NCBI RefSeq assembly: GCF_014237835.1
Contig: NZ_JACJVI010000026.1
Location: forward strand, 1 to 36,668
Length of the DNA stretch: 36,668 bases
Source of the DNA: Rhizobium sp. AQ_MP
Lineage (GTDB): Bacteria > Pseudomonadota > Alphaproteobacteria > Rhizobiales > Rhizobiaceae
Direction of reading: 5' to 3'
Shown: positions 1 through 8,365 of the stretch, one piece after another
Layout: every line of letters begins with the position of its first letter
How positions within the stretch are numbered: position 1 is the first letter of the stretch
The notes under the pieces: generated by a model
Databases searched by the model: none
Told to the model about the DNA's origin: nothing
What the model saw: the letters and a program-made list of their open reading frames with translations, nothing else
Position numbers and translations under genes: made by a program

Positions 1-120
1 GATCGGGGCTGATCGGCAGTGTTAGTGTCGCGTTTCTAAGTGGCTAGTGAGCACGCGTCTCTAACCAGCTTTGACATTGTCTATAGGTTCGTGGAGCTCG
101 ATCTGCACGCTCCCCGTCTC

Positions 121-876
121 CTAGAGATCCGCGACATGCAGGATGGTCTTGGCCGAGATCTCTGTTTCCTTGGGATAGCCGAATGCATTGTTGATGTAGG
201 TGACGCCATCTATTGCCTTGTTGCGGTTGAGATGGCTGTGACCGTAGAAATGCTTGGTCGAACCGAGCGAGCGGATGCGGCGCTCCAGACGGTCTGTGCC
301 CAACACCGGAAACAGCGCCTTGTGCTTCTCCGGATAGCGCGCCGGCATCAGGTCGATGCGCGGTACGAAATGCGAGACGCTGTAGACGGCGTCGAACCCC
401 GATGTGTCCGGCATCACATTCATGGCGTCGAAACGGGCCGCGACCTCGGCGGGTGTGAGGCCGTCCCAGTTGCATTTGTAAAAGTCCATCCAGCCGCGAC
501 GGATGGTTGGGCCGGGCTCGCCGAAGGAATAGTCATACCAGCCGAGCAGCGGTGCAAGCAGGGTCTTGCCGAAGGCTACGGGTCGGGTTTCGATGCCGTA
601 GCCGTGGCAGAGCGCGTTCAGGGTCTCGAATTTCTCGAAGGACGGTCCCTTCCCGCTTCTCGCCGTCCAGAGATCGTGATTGCCCGGCAGGAACAGAAGC
701 TTGCGATAACGCGGCACGAGTTCATCAAAACAGGTTTTGACCAGATCGAGTTCGTCCGAGAGATCGCCGGCAACGATCAGGACGTCATCGGTGAAGTCGG
801 CGCGCGACAGTGCACGCAACCAGTCGAGATTCTGCCGGTAATCGACGTGAAAATCGGATCCGAGGAAGAGGCGCAT
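121..876 (-). CDS. Metallophosphoesterase, calcineurin-like
   Basis: Predicted soluble phosphoesterase of the calcineurin-like (Metallophos) superfamily, which uses a two-metal centre to cleave phosphoesters; the substrate cannot be told from sequence. Counted from the ATG, the metal-binding motifs are in order: D8 and H10 (GSDFHVD), GDLSD at 37-41, GNHD at 65-68, a histidine at about 169 (VSHF) and GHSH at 212-215. The length of 251 residues suits a single catalytic domain. There is no signal peptide or membrane segment, so it is probably cytoplasmic. A TTG two codons upstream could also start the frame; I chose the ATG because the protein then begins directly with the first beta strand (MRLFLGSDFH). 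No clear Shine-Dalgarno is visible. It lies downstream of the beta-glucosidase gene on the same strand, about 100 bp away, with a hairpin between them. Confidence 0.85.
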   Translation of the reverse strand: MRLFLGSDFHVDYRQNLDWLRALSRADFTDDVLIVAGDLSDELDLVKTCFDELVPRYRKLLFLPGNHDLWTARSGKGPSFEKFETLNALCHGYGIETRPVAFGKTLLAPLLGWYDYSFGEPGPTIRRGWMDFYKCNWDGLTPAEVAARFDAMNVMPDTSGFDAVYSVSHFVPRIDLMPARYPEKHKALFPVLGTDRLERRIRSLGSTKHFYGHSHLNRNKAIDGVTYINNAFGYPKETEISAKTILHVADL

Positions 877-947
877 GCTCAAGGGATCCGTTGCGGTTTC
901 GAAGACATTCTAGCCTTCTAATGGAATTTCACGGCACGGCAAGAGAT

Positions 948-971
948 GGCGGAGGCCCGAAGACCTCCGCC
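948..971. terminator. Hairpin, possible terminator after the beta-glucosidase gene
   Basis: An 8-bp perfect stem (GGCGGAGG / CCTCCGCC) with an 8-nt loop sits just downstream of the GH3 gene stop on the minus strand. There is no good T-run on either strand, so it may only slow polymerase or protect the 3' end rather than terminate. Confidence 0.35.
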
Positions 972-979
972 GCAGCGCG

Positions 980-3466
980 TCAGTCGATGACGGCAGGCAG
1001 AGGCGGCGCCGAGACCCCTTCCCGCCATTCGCTGGCCAAGGTCAGCGGCAACGTGGCACGGATGTCCTCGGCGTTCGCGGCAATGACGAGCTCATAGTCG
1101 CCCGCTTCGGCAATCCAGGCGCGGGCATCCGGATCGAAATAGGCGAGGTCACGGACCTGGATTGCGAGCCTTGCCGTAGCCGTCTCGCCGGCTGCGATAT
1201 GTAGCTTGGCGAAGGCCTTGAGTTCCTTCACCGGACGCGGCAGGCGCGACGCCTTCGGCTTGACATAGAACTGCACCAGTTCTGCCCCTGCCCGGTCGCC
1301 GGTGTTCGTCACATCCAGTTCGATGGCAACGCCCGCAGGCCCCATGTCGAGACTGGATGCGCGCGGGGCTGACCAGTCGAAACGGGTATAGGAGAGGCCA
1401 TAACCAAAGGGAAAGAGCGGCTTTGCGCCATCTGCATCGTGATGGCGATAGCCGACCGCAAGGCCTTCCGCGTAGACGACATGGCCGTCCTTGCCGGGAT
1501 AGGTTTTCGGATCGCCCGTGATGGCGGAATTGTCGGCGAGACGCTGCGGGAACGTCTGCGGCAGGCGGCCGCCGGGCTCGGCATCGCCGAAGAGCACGTC
1601 GGCGATGGCATTGCCGGCTTCCTGGCCCGGATACCAGGCCTCGAGGACCGCCGAGACCTTGTCGAGCCAGGGCATTTCTACGGGACCGCCGGTCTGCAGC
1701 ACCACCACGGTGCGCGGATTGACGGCGGCGACCTTCTCGATCAGTTCCTCCTGTCGACCGGGAAGGCGCATGTCGGGCAGGTCGAGGCCTTCGGTATCCC
1801 ACTCCCCTTCCCGACCGACGAACAGAACCGCGACGTCGCAGGCCCTGGCCTGTTCGACGGCCTCTGCAATCTGAGCATCCGAGGTCGGCAGTTCGGCTCC
1901 GAAGCGCACCGCGCGGATCTCGATGCCTTCGTAGCCCTCCGGCATGGCGCGGTAGTCGACACGAACCTCGTAGGTTCGGCCGGCTTCGAGCGCCTTCTCG
2001 ACCCGCACTTCAGTGTTACCGAGGCCGAAGAAATTGTCGCCCTTCGCCCAGCCGGTTTCGCCATCGACCAGGAGTTCGCCGTCGACATAGAGCTTGGCGA
2101 AACCCGCATTGGTCAGGCCGAAGACATGGGCGCCCGTCTCCTCCGGGCGGAAGCGCGTGGTGATGCGGGCAGAGAAGTCCCGCGGGTTCAAAGAGGCATC
2201 CGGCATGTCGAGCCAGAAGAACTGGCTTTCCTCCGCCGTGGAACGCTGCACGACCGGCCCTGACCAGTCACGGCCCCGGAAGAAGTCGACCGAGACCTCG
2301 CCGCGGATCATCTGAGTCAGACGGTTGTTGCGGCAGGCGTTCAGATGAATGACCCGGTTGGTGCCCGAGAGCGCATCGCGGATGCCCTCGAGCGGGCTCA
2401 CCTTGTAATGGGCATTGATCTGGGCGCTGCCGCCACCCATGACGCGCGGTTCGGCGGCATTGGGCCCGAGGACTGCGATACGGTCAAGGGCAGTTTTGTC
2501 GAGCGGCAGGATACCGTCATTCTTCAGAAGCACCGTGCCGTCAGCGCCGAGCTTGCGAATGAGCGCGCGGTGCTCGGGGCGGTCGATCGCCTTCTCGTCC
2601 TCCATGGTCGGATCGGAGAAGGCACCGACGCGCTCGAGCAGCAGGAGAACGCGGCGAGCGGCGGCCTTGACGGTGTCCGCGGGCACCCTGCCCTCACGGA
2701 CGGCAGCAACCAGCTTCTCGCCCCGATAGCGGGTGGGACCCGGCATTTCGAGATCGAGCCCAGCGATGACGGAGGCTTCCGTCGTGTGTGAGCCGAACCA
2801 GTCGGACATGACGATGCCGTCATAGCCCCATTCCTCGCGCAGGAGTTCGGTCAAGAGCCAGTGGTTTTCGCTGGTCCAGACGCCGTTGAGGCGGTTGTAG
2901 GAGGACATGATCGCCCAGACGCCGGCCTGTTTGACCGCCGCCTCGAAGGGCGGCAGGTAGATTTCGCGCAGCGTGCGCTCGTCGAGATCCGACGACATGG
3001 TCTGGCGCTCGACTTCGCTGTCGTTGGCAACGAAGTGCTTGATCGTGGCGGCGATGCCCTGCGACTGAACGCCGTCGACATAGGCGACGGCAAGCGCCGA
3101 GGTCAGCATCGGGTCTTCGGAATAGCATTCGAAATTGCGGCCGTTGAGGCCGGAGCGGTGGATATTGACGGTCGGTGCGAGCAGCACGCGGGCGCTCTTG
3201 GTCTTCGCCTCTTCGGCGAGTGCCACGCCCATGTCGCGGACGAGGTCCGGGTTCCAGCTCGCGCCAATGCCAATTGCCGCGGGGAAGCATGCGGATTTGA
3301 CGCCACCGACCAGCGACCCACCGCCGCGTGCGCCATTCGGGCCGTCGGTGACCTTGATCTTCGGAATGCCGAGCCGCTCGACTGCGACCGTCGTCCAGAA
3401 ATCGGCGCCGGCGAGCAGGGAAACCTGCTCCTCAAGTGTCATCCGGTCGAGCAGGTCATCGATCAT
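980..3466 (-). CDS. GH3 beta-glucosidase with inserted PA14 domain
   Basis: Retaining glycoside hydrolase family 3 enzyme, expected to release terminal beta-linked glucose from plant-derived glucosides or cello-oligosaccharides. The N-terminal TIM-barrel domain covers about residues 1-300 and holds the KHF motif (about 143-145) and the nucleophile Asp in the SDW motif (about residue 222). It is followed by the alpha/beta C-terminal domain, which is interrupted at about 380-520 by a PA14-like carbohydrate-binding insert, and by a C-terminal fibronectin-III-like domain. The 828-residue length and this domain order match the Agrobacterium coniferin-type beta-glucosidases. An ATG five codons upstream (3481) is possible. 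I chose the ATG at 3466 because GAGGAG lies about 8 nt before it. No signal peptide is seen, so the enzyme is probably cytoplasmic and relies on uptake of its substrate. No transporter gene is adjacent. Confidence 0.93.
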   Translation of the reverse strand: MIDDLLDRMTLEEQVSLLAGADFWTTVAVERLGIPKIKVTDGPNGARGGGSLVGGVKSACFPAAIGIGASWNPDLVRDMGVALAEEAKTKSARVLLAPTVNIHRSGLNGRNFECYSEDPMLTSALAVAYVDGVQSQGIAATIKHFVANDSEVERQTMSSDLDERTLREIYLPPFEAAVKQAGVWAIMSSYNRLNGVWTSENHWLLTELLREEWGYDGIVMSDWFGSHTTEASVIAGLDLEMPGPTRYRGEKLVAAVREGRVPADTVKAAARRVLLLLERVGAFSDPTMEDEKAIDRPEHRALIRKLGADGTVLLKNDGILPLDKTALDRIAVLGPNAAEPRVMGGGSAQINAHYKVSPLEGIRDALSGTNRVIHLNACRNNRLTQMIRGEVSVDFFRGRDWSGPVVQRSTAEESQFFWLDMPDASLNPRDFSARITTRFRPEETGAHVFGLTNAGFAKLYVDGELLVDGETGWAKGDNFFGLGNTEVRVEKALEAGRTYEVRVDYRAMPEGYEGIEIRAVRFGAELPTSDAQIAEAVEQARACDVAVLFVGREGEWDTEGLDLPDMRLPGRQEELIEKVAAVNPRTVVVLQTGGPVEMPWLDKVSAVLEAWYPGQEAGNAIADVLFGDAEPGGRLPQTFPQRLADNSAITGDPKTYPGKDGHVVYAEGLAVGYRHHDADGAKPLFPFGYGLSYTRFDWSAPRASSLDMGPAGVAIELDVTNTGDRAGAELVQFYVKPKASRLPRPVKELKAFAKLHIAAGETATARLAIQVRDLAYFDPDARAWIAEAGDYELVIAANAEDIRATLPLTLASEWREGVSAPPLPAVID

Positions 3467-3710
3467 TTTAAGGCTCCTCATCTTACAGTCGCAGGGGCAC
3501 CCATCGCTGCCGCCGGCAACGTTGCAGCCAACTCAGGGTCTCCGTGCTTTAAGCGGCTTCGCCCATACCTTGTCCAGCCCGCACCTGACCAAACCACCAG
3601 GTTTTGCTCACGATATCGCGATGAACGACATCAAACCATCATGAGGTCTTTCCGACGGCGCGAATCGTCCTATCCTTTTATTTCGGAGTTTCTGAAACAA
3701 GGGGATGATG

Positions 3711-4151
3711 ATGCGCATGCGGATTGGAATTGCCCTGTCTCTCATGGTCAGCCTGATGGCAGCGCCGACCTTCGCCCAGCAAGATGTGACGAGCGAGGCT
3801 GCGGGCCTCGCCAAGGACGTGATCGAACAGCAGATCACCGCCTTCCTCAACGACGATGCCACGACCGCCTATTCCTTTGCCTCGCCGGAGATCAAGTCGG
3901 TGTTTCCCAATGCGGAGCGCTTCTTCGAGATGGTGAAGAAGAGCTATGGTCCGGTCTATCGACCCGGCAATTATGCCTTCGGGCGCAACCAGGTCTCGCC
4001 CGACGGCACCGTTGCCTACCAGGAGGTTCTGATCTCGGCGCCCGATGGCAAGGACTGGGCCGTCTATTACGAGCTCAAGCGCCAGCGGAACGGGCAATTC
4101 GCGATCAATGGCGTGCGCATGAAGCGCGAGACGAACAGTCAGGGTATCTGA
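3711..4151 (+). CDS. Small secreted protein, DUF4864-like
   Basis: A 146-residue protein with a typical Sec signal peptide: basic start, hydrophobic core and cleavage after APTFA-Q. The mature part resembles the DUF4864 family of alphaproteobacterial periplasmic proteins, with an N-terminal helix (VIEQQITAFLND), an AYSFASP segment and a beta-rich half. No enzymatic motif is visible and no function is known to me. Five in-frame start codons cluster here: ATG at 3705, 3708, 3711 and 3717 among them. The AAGGGG at 3699-3704 is best spaced for 3711. The gene stands alone, downstream of a 240-bp gap and convergent with tgt. Confidence 0.75.
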   Translation: MRMRIGIALSLMVSLMAAPTFAQQDVTSEAAGLAKDVIEQQITAFLNDDATTAYSFASPEIKSVFPNAERFFEMVKKSYGPVYRPGNYAFGRNQVSPDGTVAYQEVLISAPDGKDWAVYYELKRQRNGQFAINGVRMKRETNSQGI

Positions 4152-4157
4152 TCGCAA

Positions 4158-4182
4158 GGTAGGGCGATCTCAGCGCCCTGCC
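4158..4182. terminator. Hairpin between convergent DUF4864-like gene and tgt
   Basis: GGTAGGGCG and CGCCCTGCC form a 9-bp stem with one G-U pair and a 7-nt loop, in the 44-bp gap between two convergent genes. No clear T-run follows on either strand. The position suggests a shared terminator. Confidence 0.35.
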
Positions 4183-4195
4183 CTTCCGCCTTCGG

Positions 4196-5326
4196 TCAGA
4201 CCGGGTCGATGTCGCCGCGGTTCCACGTCTCGATGGTCTCGGCCTTGAAGTCCTCGAAGCGGTCTTCGGCAATCGCCTGGCGGATACCCTGCATCAGTTC
4301 CTGATAGTAGGAGAGGTTGTTCCAGGAGAGCAGCATACCGCCGAGCGCCTCGTTGGAGCGCACGAGGTGGTGCAGATAGGCGCGTGAGTAATCGCGGGTC
4401 GCCGGGCAGTTCGACTGTTCGTCGAGCGGGCGCATGTCCTCAGCATGGCGGGCATTGCGGATATTGACCTTGCCGCGGCGGGTGAAGGCCAGGCCATGGC
4501 GACCGGAGCGAGTCGGCATGACGCAGTCGAACATGTCGATGCCTTCGGCGACAGACTTCAGAATGTCGTCGGGTGTGCCGACACCCATCAGGTAGCGCGG
4601 CTTCTCGGTCGGAAGGACGGGCAGCGTGATGCGCAGCATATCGAGCATGACGGCTTGCGGTTCGCCGACAGCCAGGCCTCCAACCGCATAACCCTTGAGA
4701 TCGAGCTGCTTCAGGCCTTCCGCCGAGCGGATGCGCAGATTGGGCTGGTCGCCGCCCTGGACAATGCCGAACATCGCCTTGCCCGGCTGAGTCCCGAAGG
4801 CGACGCGGCAGCGCTCGGCCCAGCGCAGCGACAGTTCCATGGCGCGCTCGATCTCGCGCGGTTCGGCGGGGAGCGCCACACACTCGTCGAGCTGCATCTG
4901 GATGTCGCTGTCGAGCAGGCCCTGGATCTCGATCGAGCGTTCCGGCGACATGTGGTGCAAGCTACCATCGACATGGCTCTTGAAGGTCACGCCCTGCTCG
5001 TCGAGCTTGCGCAGGCCGGACAGCGACATGACCTGGAAACCGCCGCTGTCGGTCAGGATCGGGCCTGGCCAGCGGATCAGCTCATGCAGGCCGCCGAGGC
5101 GGGCGACGCGTTCGGGACCGGGGCGCAGCATCAGGTGATAGGTGTTGCCGAGGATGATGTCGGCGCCGCCTTCCCTGACCTGATCGAGATACATGGCCTT
5201 GACCGTGCCGACGGTGCCGACGGGCATGAAGGCCGGGGTGCGGATCGTACCGCGCGGCATGGTGATCTCGCCCAAGCGAGCCTTGCCGCTTACGGCCTTC
5301 AGATTGAACGTGAAATTCTCGGTCAT
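4196..5326 (-). CDS. tgt: tRNA-guanine transglycosylase
   Basis: Bacterial Tgt exchanges guanine-34 of GUN-anticodon tRNAs for preQ1, the base-insertion step of queuosine synthesis. The 376-residue length is normal. The catalytic residues are present: D93 in TDSGGFQ, the GGLAVGE base-binding loop (216-222) and the nucleophile D267 in FDCVMPTRSGRHG. The C-terminal zinc site is unusual. The usual C-x-C-x2-C-x25-H ligands fall at S305, C307, T310 and N336, so three of four are replaced; I read this back from the DNA. Fold and flanking residues (RDYSRAYLHHL, LSYYQELM) are intact, so the gene does not look decayed. It starts 3 nt after the queA stop, so queA-tgt are surely cotranscribed and act in the same pathway. 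Confidence 0.96.
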   Translation of the reverse strand: MTENFTFNLKAVSGKARLGEITMPRGTIRTPAFMPVGTVGTVKAMYLDQVREGGADIILGNTYHLMLRPGPERVARLGGLHELIRWPGPILTDSGGFQVMSLSGLRKLDEQGVTFKSHVDGSLHHMSPERSIEIQGLLDSDIQMQLDECVALPAEPREIERAMELSLRWAERCRVAFGTQPGKAMFGIVQGGDQPNLRIRSAEGLKQLDLKGYAVGGLAVGEPQAVMLDMLRITLPVLPTEKPRYLMGVGTPDDILKSVAEGIDMFDCVMPTRSGRHGLAFTRRGKVNIRNARHAEDMRPLDEQSNCPATRDYSRAYLHHLVRSNEALGGMLLSWNNLSYYQELMQGIRQAIAEDRFEDFKAETIETWNRGDIDPV

Positions 5327-5329
5327 CGG

Positions 5330-6424
5330 TCAGTCGTCTTTCCGGAAGAGCAGGCTGGAATCGCCGTAGGAATAGAATCGGTAGCCGGTCTCGATGGCGT
5401 GGGCATAGGCCGCACGCATCGTATCGAGGCCGGAAAAGGCGGATACCAGCATGAACAGTGTGGATTTGGGCAGGTGGAAATTGGTCATCAGCATGTCGAC
5501 TGCCTTGAAGCGGTAGCCGGGCGTGATGAAGATGCCGGTCGCACCCGACCAGGCGGGGATGTGGCCGGTGTCTTCGGCAGCACTCTCCAAGAGGCGCAGC
5601 GAGGTGGTGCCGACGGCGATGATCCGGTTTCCGCGAGCACGAACAGCGTTGAGAGCGGCCGACGTCGACGGCGAGATATAGCCGATTTCCTCGTGCATCT
5701 TGTGCTCGGCGGTATCGTCGGCCTTGACCGGGAGGAAGGTGCCTGCGCCGACATGCAGGGTCACAAAATGGCGCTCGATGCCGGCGGCGTCGAGTTTGGC
5801 AAAGAGGTCGGGCGTGAAATGCAGGCCGGCGGTCGGGGCCGCAACGGCGCCTTCCTCGCGAGCGTAAATGGTCTGGTAGTCGGCGCGATCTTTCTCGTCT
5901 TCCGGCCGCTTGGCGGCGATGTAGGGCGGAAGCGGGATATGGCCGACGGTGGCAATCGCCTGATCGAGGTCGGGACCGGAGAGGTCGAAGGCCAATTCGA
6001 TTTCGCCAGCCTCTCCCTTCTCAGCGACCGTTGCGACTAGCGAACCCATGAGACAGGCGGCACTATCGCCCTGCCCCACACCGAAATCGATGCGATCACC
6101 CTGCTTGATGCGTTTGCCGGGTTTGGCAAAGGCCTTCCATCTGGAGGCACCCACCCGCATGTGCAGTGTGCAGGAGACGGCGATCTCCTCGGCGCCCTCA
6201 CGGTGGCGGATGCCTTCGAGCTGGGCCGGAATGACCTTGGTGTCGTTGAACACCAATGCATCACCGGGCTTCAGGAAGGAGGCGAGGTCATAGACATGAT
6301 GGTCTTCGAGAACCGGGTCGCCATTCGGGCGCACCACCAGGAATCGTGCATGGTCACGCGGGCTTGCGGGCCTGAGCGCAATGTTTTCTTCCGGCAGGTC
6401 GAAGTCGAAGAGATCTACACGCAT
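5330..6424 (-). CDS. queA: tRNA ribosyltransferase-isomerase QueA
   Basis: QueA transfers and isomerises the ribosyl part of S-adenosylmethionine onto preQ1-modified tRNA to make epoxyqueuosine, the step after Tgt. The 364-residue protein begins MRVDLFDFDLPEENIALRP and carries the family segments DALVFNDTKVIPAQL near residue 60, PTAGLHFTP near 195, LHVGAGTF near 225 and NFHLPKSTLFMLVSAFSG near the C-terminus. It is cytoplasmic. tgt follows 3 nt downstream. Upstream, 90 nt and a strong terminator separate it from ppiB, so queA-tgt probably has its own promoter, although none stands out. Confidence 0.96.
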   Translation of the reverse strand: MRVDLFDFDLPEENIALRPASPRDHARFLVVRPNGDPVLEDHHVYDLASFLKPGDALVFNDTKVIPAQLEGIRHREGAEEIAVSCTLHMRVGASRWKAFAKPGKRIKQGDRIDFGVGQGDSAACLMGSLVATVAEKGEAGEIELAFDLSGPDLDQAIATVGHIPLPPYIAAKRPEDEKDRADYQTIYAREEGAVAAPTAGLHFTPDLFAKLDAAGIERHFVTLHVGAGTFLPVKADDTAEHKMHEEIGYISPSTSAALNAVRARGNRIIAVGTTSLRLLESAAEDTGHIPAWSGATGIFITPGYRFKAVDMLMTNFHLPKSTLFMLVSAFSGLDTMRAAYAHAIETGYRFYSYGDSSLLFRKDD

Positions 6425-6462
6425 CGCTTTCCATCAAAGCTGGCTTGGCGGGTCTAAACGCG

Positions 6463-6498
6463 AAAACCCGCCCGGGTGCCGTGCACCGAGGCGGGCTT
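6463..6498 (-). terminator. Rho-independent terminator after ppiB
   Basis: On the minus strand a stem CCCGCC ... GGCGGG (6467-6472 with 6490-6495) encloses a second stem GGTGC/GCACC and is followed by TTTT. It separates the coaD-ppiA-ppiB group from queA-tgt. Confidence 0.7.
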
Positions 6499-6514
6499 CC
6501 GTAGAAGAAGCCGA

Positions 6515-7024
6515 TCAGGCGTCGGCAGCAACCTTCATCGAGACGATCGAGTCGGGATCGGCAACTGGCTCGCCCTTTTTGATCTGGTCGATGACGTCCA
6601 TGCCCTCGATGACCTGACCCCAGACGGAATACTGCTTGTTCAGCCAGGGTGCATCCGTGAAGCAGATGAAGAACTGAGAGTTCGCCGAGTTCGGGTTTTG
6701 CGAACGGGCCATGGAGCAGGTGCCGCGGACATGCGGGGTGGCCGAGAATTCAGCCTTCAGGTCCGGCTTTTCCGAGCCACCCATGCCGGCACGGCCAGGG
6801 TTGAAGTCCGAGCCGCCCTTCTTGCCGAACTTGACGTCGCCGGTCTGCGCCATGAAGTCGGCGATGACGCGGTGGAAGACGACGCCGTCATAGGCGCCTT
6901 CGCGCGACAGTTCCTTGATGCGGGCGACATGGCCGGGGGCCAGATCCGGGAAGAGCGCAATCACGACCTTGCCCTTGGTGGTTTCCATCAGGATGGTGTT
7001 TTCCGGATCCTTGATCTCGGCCAT
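6515..7024 (-). CDS. ppiB: Peptidyl-prolyl cis-trans isomerase, cytoplasmic cyclophilin
   Basis: Cyclophilin-type isomerase of X-Pro peptide bonds, assisting protein folding. The 169-residue protein has no signal peptide and carries the family signatures VVFHRVIADFMAQTGD (about 48-63) and SQNPNSANSQFFICF (about 107-121), with the active-site Arg in FHRV. An AAGGAG 7 nt before the ATG at 7024 fixes the start; the frame is open further upstream but that part overlaps ppiA out of frame. It is 40 nt downstream of ppiA, and the two proteins are clearly paralogues, one periplasmic and one cytoplasmic. A small GGGCT/AGCCC hairpin lies at 7044-7056 just before its leader. Confidence 0.93.
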   Translation of the reverse strand: MAEIKDPENTILMETTKGKVVIALFPDLAPGHVARIKELSREGAYDGVVFHRVIADFMAQTGDVKFGKKGGSDFNPGRAGMGGSEKPDLKAEFSATPHVRGTCSMARSQNPNSANSQFFICFTDAPWLNKQYSVWGQVIEGMDVIDQIKKGEPVADPDSIVSMKVAADA

Positions 7025-7064
7025 GGGAGTTCTCCTTGAATTGGGGCTATCAGCCCTTTTGATA

Positions 7065-7634
7065 TCAGTTGCGACCGACGGTGACCTTGACCATGCGGTC
7101 GGGATCGGTGACTTCGCCGTTGCCGCCTTCGCCACGCTTGATCTTGTCGACATATTCCATGCCGGCGACAACCTGGCCGACGACCGTGTACTGGCCGTTG
7201 AGGAAGCCACCATCGGCGAACATGATGAAGAACTGCGAATTGGCGGAGTTCGGATCCTGGCTGCGGGCCATGCCGACCGTTCCGCGGACGAAGGGCTTGT
7301 CCGAAAACTCGGCGGGCAGATCCGGCAGGCTCGAGCCACCCGTGCCGGCGCGACCCGGTTCGAAGCCGTTCTCCATGTCGCCGAACTGGACGTCGCCGGT
7401 CTGGGCCATGAAGCCCTCGATCACGCGGTGGAAGGCAACGTTGTCATATTCACCCTTGGCCGCGAGTTCCTTGATCTGGGCGACATGCTTCGGCGCGACA
7501 TCCGGCGCCAGCTGGATCACGACCGGGCCGTCCTTCAGCTGGATGGTCAGGAAGTCCTCATTGGACTGGGCCTGAGCGGCGCCGAAGCCGGCGATGGCCA
7601 GCACGAATGCGGTTGCGAGTTGGACGAGCTTCAT
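7065..7634 (-). CDS. ppiA: Periplasmic peptidyl-prolyl cis-trans isomerase
   Basis: Secreted cyclophilin of 189 residues. A Sec signal peptide (MKLVQLATAFVLAIAGFGAAQAQ, cleavage after AQA) precedes the isomerase domain, which shows VAFHRVIEGFMAQTGD and SQDPNSANSQFFIMF. It is expected to assist proline isomerisation of periplasmic and outer membrane proteins. A GTG two codons upstream is possible; the ATG at 7634 is preferred because GGGAG stands 5 nt before it. It lies 26 nt after coaD and 40 nt before ppiB on the same strand, so the three are probably one transcript ending at 6463-6498. Confidence 0.93.
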   Translation of the reverse strand: MKLVQLATAFVLAIAGFGAAQAQSNEDFLTIQLKDGPVVIQLAPDVAPKHVAQIKELAAKGEYDNVAFHRVIEGFMAQTGDVQFGDMENGFEPGRAGTGGSSLPDLPAEFSDKPFVRGTVGMARSQDPNSANSQFFIMFADGGFLNGQYTVVGQVVAGMEYVDKIKRGEGGNGEVTDPDRMVKVTVGRN

Positions 7635-7660
7635 GATCACTCCCGTTTGGATATTGCGGC

Positions 7661-8155
7661 TCAGCGGCCGTATCTGGAATTGAGGGCGGCCAGCACCGGG
7701 GCCGGCACGAAGGCGCTGACATCTCCGCCCATGGCGGCGATCTGGCGGACCAATGTGGCGGTAATGGGCCGCGAGGCGGTGGCGGCCGGCAGGAACACGG
7801 TCTGCAGTTCCGGCGCCATCTGGGCGTTCATGCCGGCAAGCTGCATTTCGTAGTCGAAATCTGTCCCGTCGCGCAGGCCACGCACCATGATGCGGGCGCC
7901 ATGGCGGCGGGCGGCATCGACAGCGAGATCGGCAAAGGACACGACTTCCAGGTCCCCTGCCCGGCCGGGCAGGACGTCCGTCAGGCAGGCGCGGATGAGA
8001 TCGGCACGCTGTTCGAAGGAAAAGAGCGGCGTCTTGCCGGGATGAGTGCCGATGGCGACCACCAAGCGATCAACGATGTTCAACGCCTGGACGAGAACGT
8101 CCAGGTGGCCGTTGGTCATCGGATCGAAAGAGCCAGGATAAAAAGCGGTCGCCAT
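7661..8155 (-). CDS. coaD: Phosphopantetheine adenylyltransferase
   Basis: CoaD transfers AMP from ATP to 4'-phosphopantetheine, the penultimate step of coenzyme A synthesis. The 164-residue length is standard. The nucleotidyltransferase motif is GSFDPMTNGHLD near the N-terminus (the T/HxGH type), RGLRDGTDFDYE lies near residue 90, and a variant of the second ATP motif reads ITATLVRQIA near 130. Soluble cytoplasmic enzyme. First gene of the coaD-ppiA-ppiB group; its promoter must lie in the 210-bp gap shared with the small-protein region on the other strand. Confidence 0.95.
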   Translation of the reverse strand: MATAFYPGSFDPMTNGHLDVLVQALNIVDRLVVAIGTHPGKTPLFSFEQRADLIRACLTDVLPGRAGDLEVVSFADLAVDAARRHGARIMVRGLRDGTDFDYEMQLAGMNAQMAPELQTVFLPAATASRPITATLVRQIAAMGGDVSAFVPAPVLAALNSRYGR

Positions 8156-8270
8156 GAGAACCCATGTTTTGGTTTCGCCCGCCTTTTGTCACGGAAGCCG
8201 GGATATCGCAAGCACCCAACGGTGCGCCCTTCGTCACGCTTTTGCCAGCGCTCACGCCTGTCCAGGCCGC

Positions 8271-8317
8271 TGAACGACAGATGAACGCAGTATTCAAGAC
8301 GGCTTCAGACGCGTTCA
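8271..8317 (+). promoter_or_regulatory. Operator-like array 1: half-sites every 11 bp
   Basis: TGAAC occurs at 8271 and 8282, followed by TTCA at 8293 and 8304 (all exactly 11 bp apart) and again at 8314. The 41 bp from 8271 match array 2 (from 8473) at 32 positions by my count, and the 11-bp phasing is the same in both. Spacing of one helical turn is typical of sites for OmpR/PhoB-type response regulators. The first two half-sites also fit GAAC-N7-GAAC, the alphaproteobacterial LexA box. The array ends about 50 nt before the start of the first small-protein gene. Confidence 0.5.
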
Positions 8318-8365
8318 TCTATTCCTGAAGCATCAACAGAACCCAAACACCTTCAGGACGTTCCC

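Noticed and set aside
4445..6040. A 531-codon open frame opposite tgt and queA
   Set aside because: It crosses the junction of two well-conserved genes on the other strand and shows no domain.
8164..8328. A 54-codon frame in the coaD upstream region that covers array 1
   Set aside because: No Shine-Dalgarno, no membrane or other feature, and its end is explained by the operator-like array. Kept only as a note on the array's duplication.
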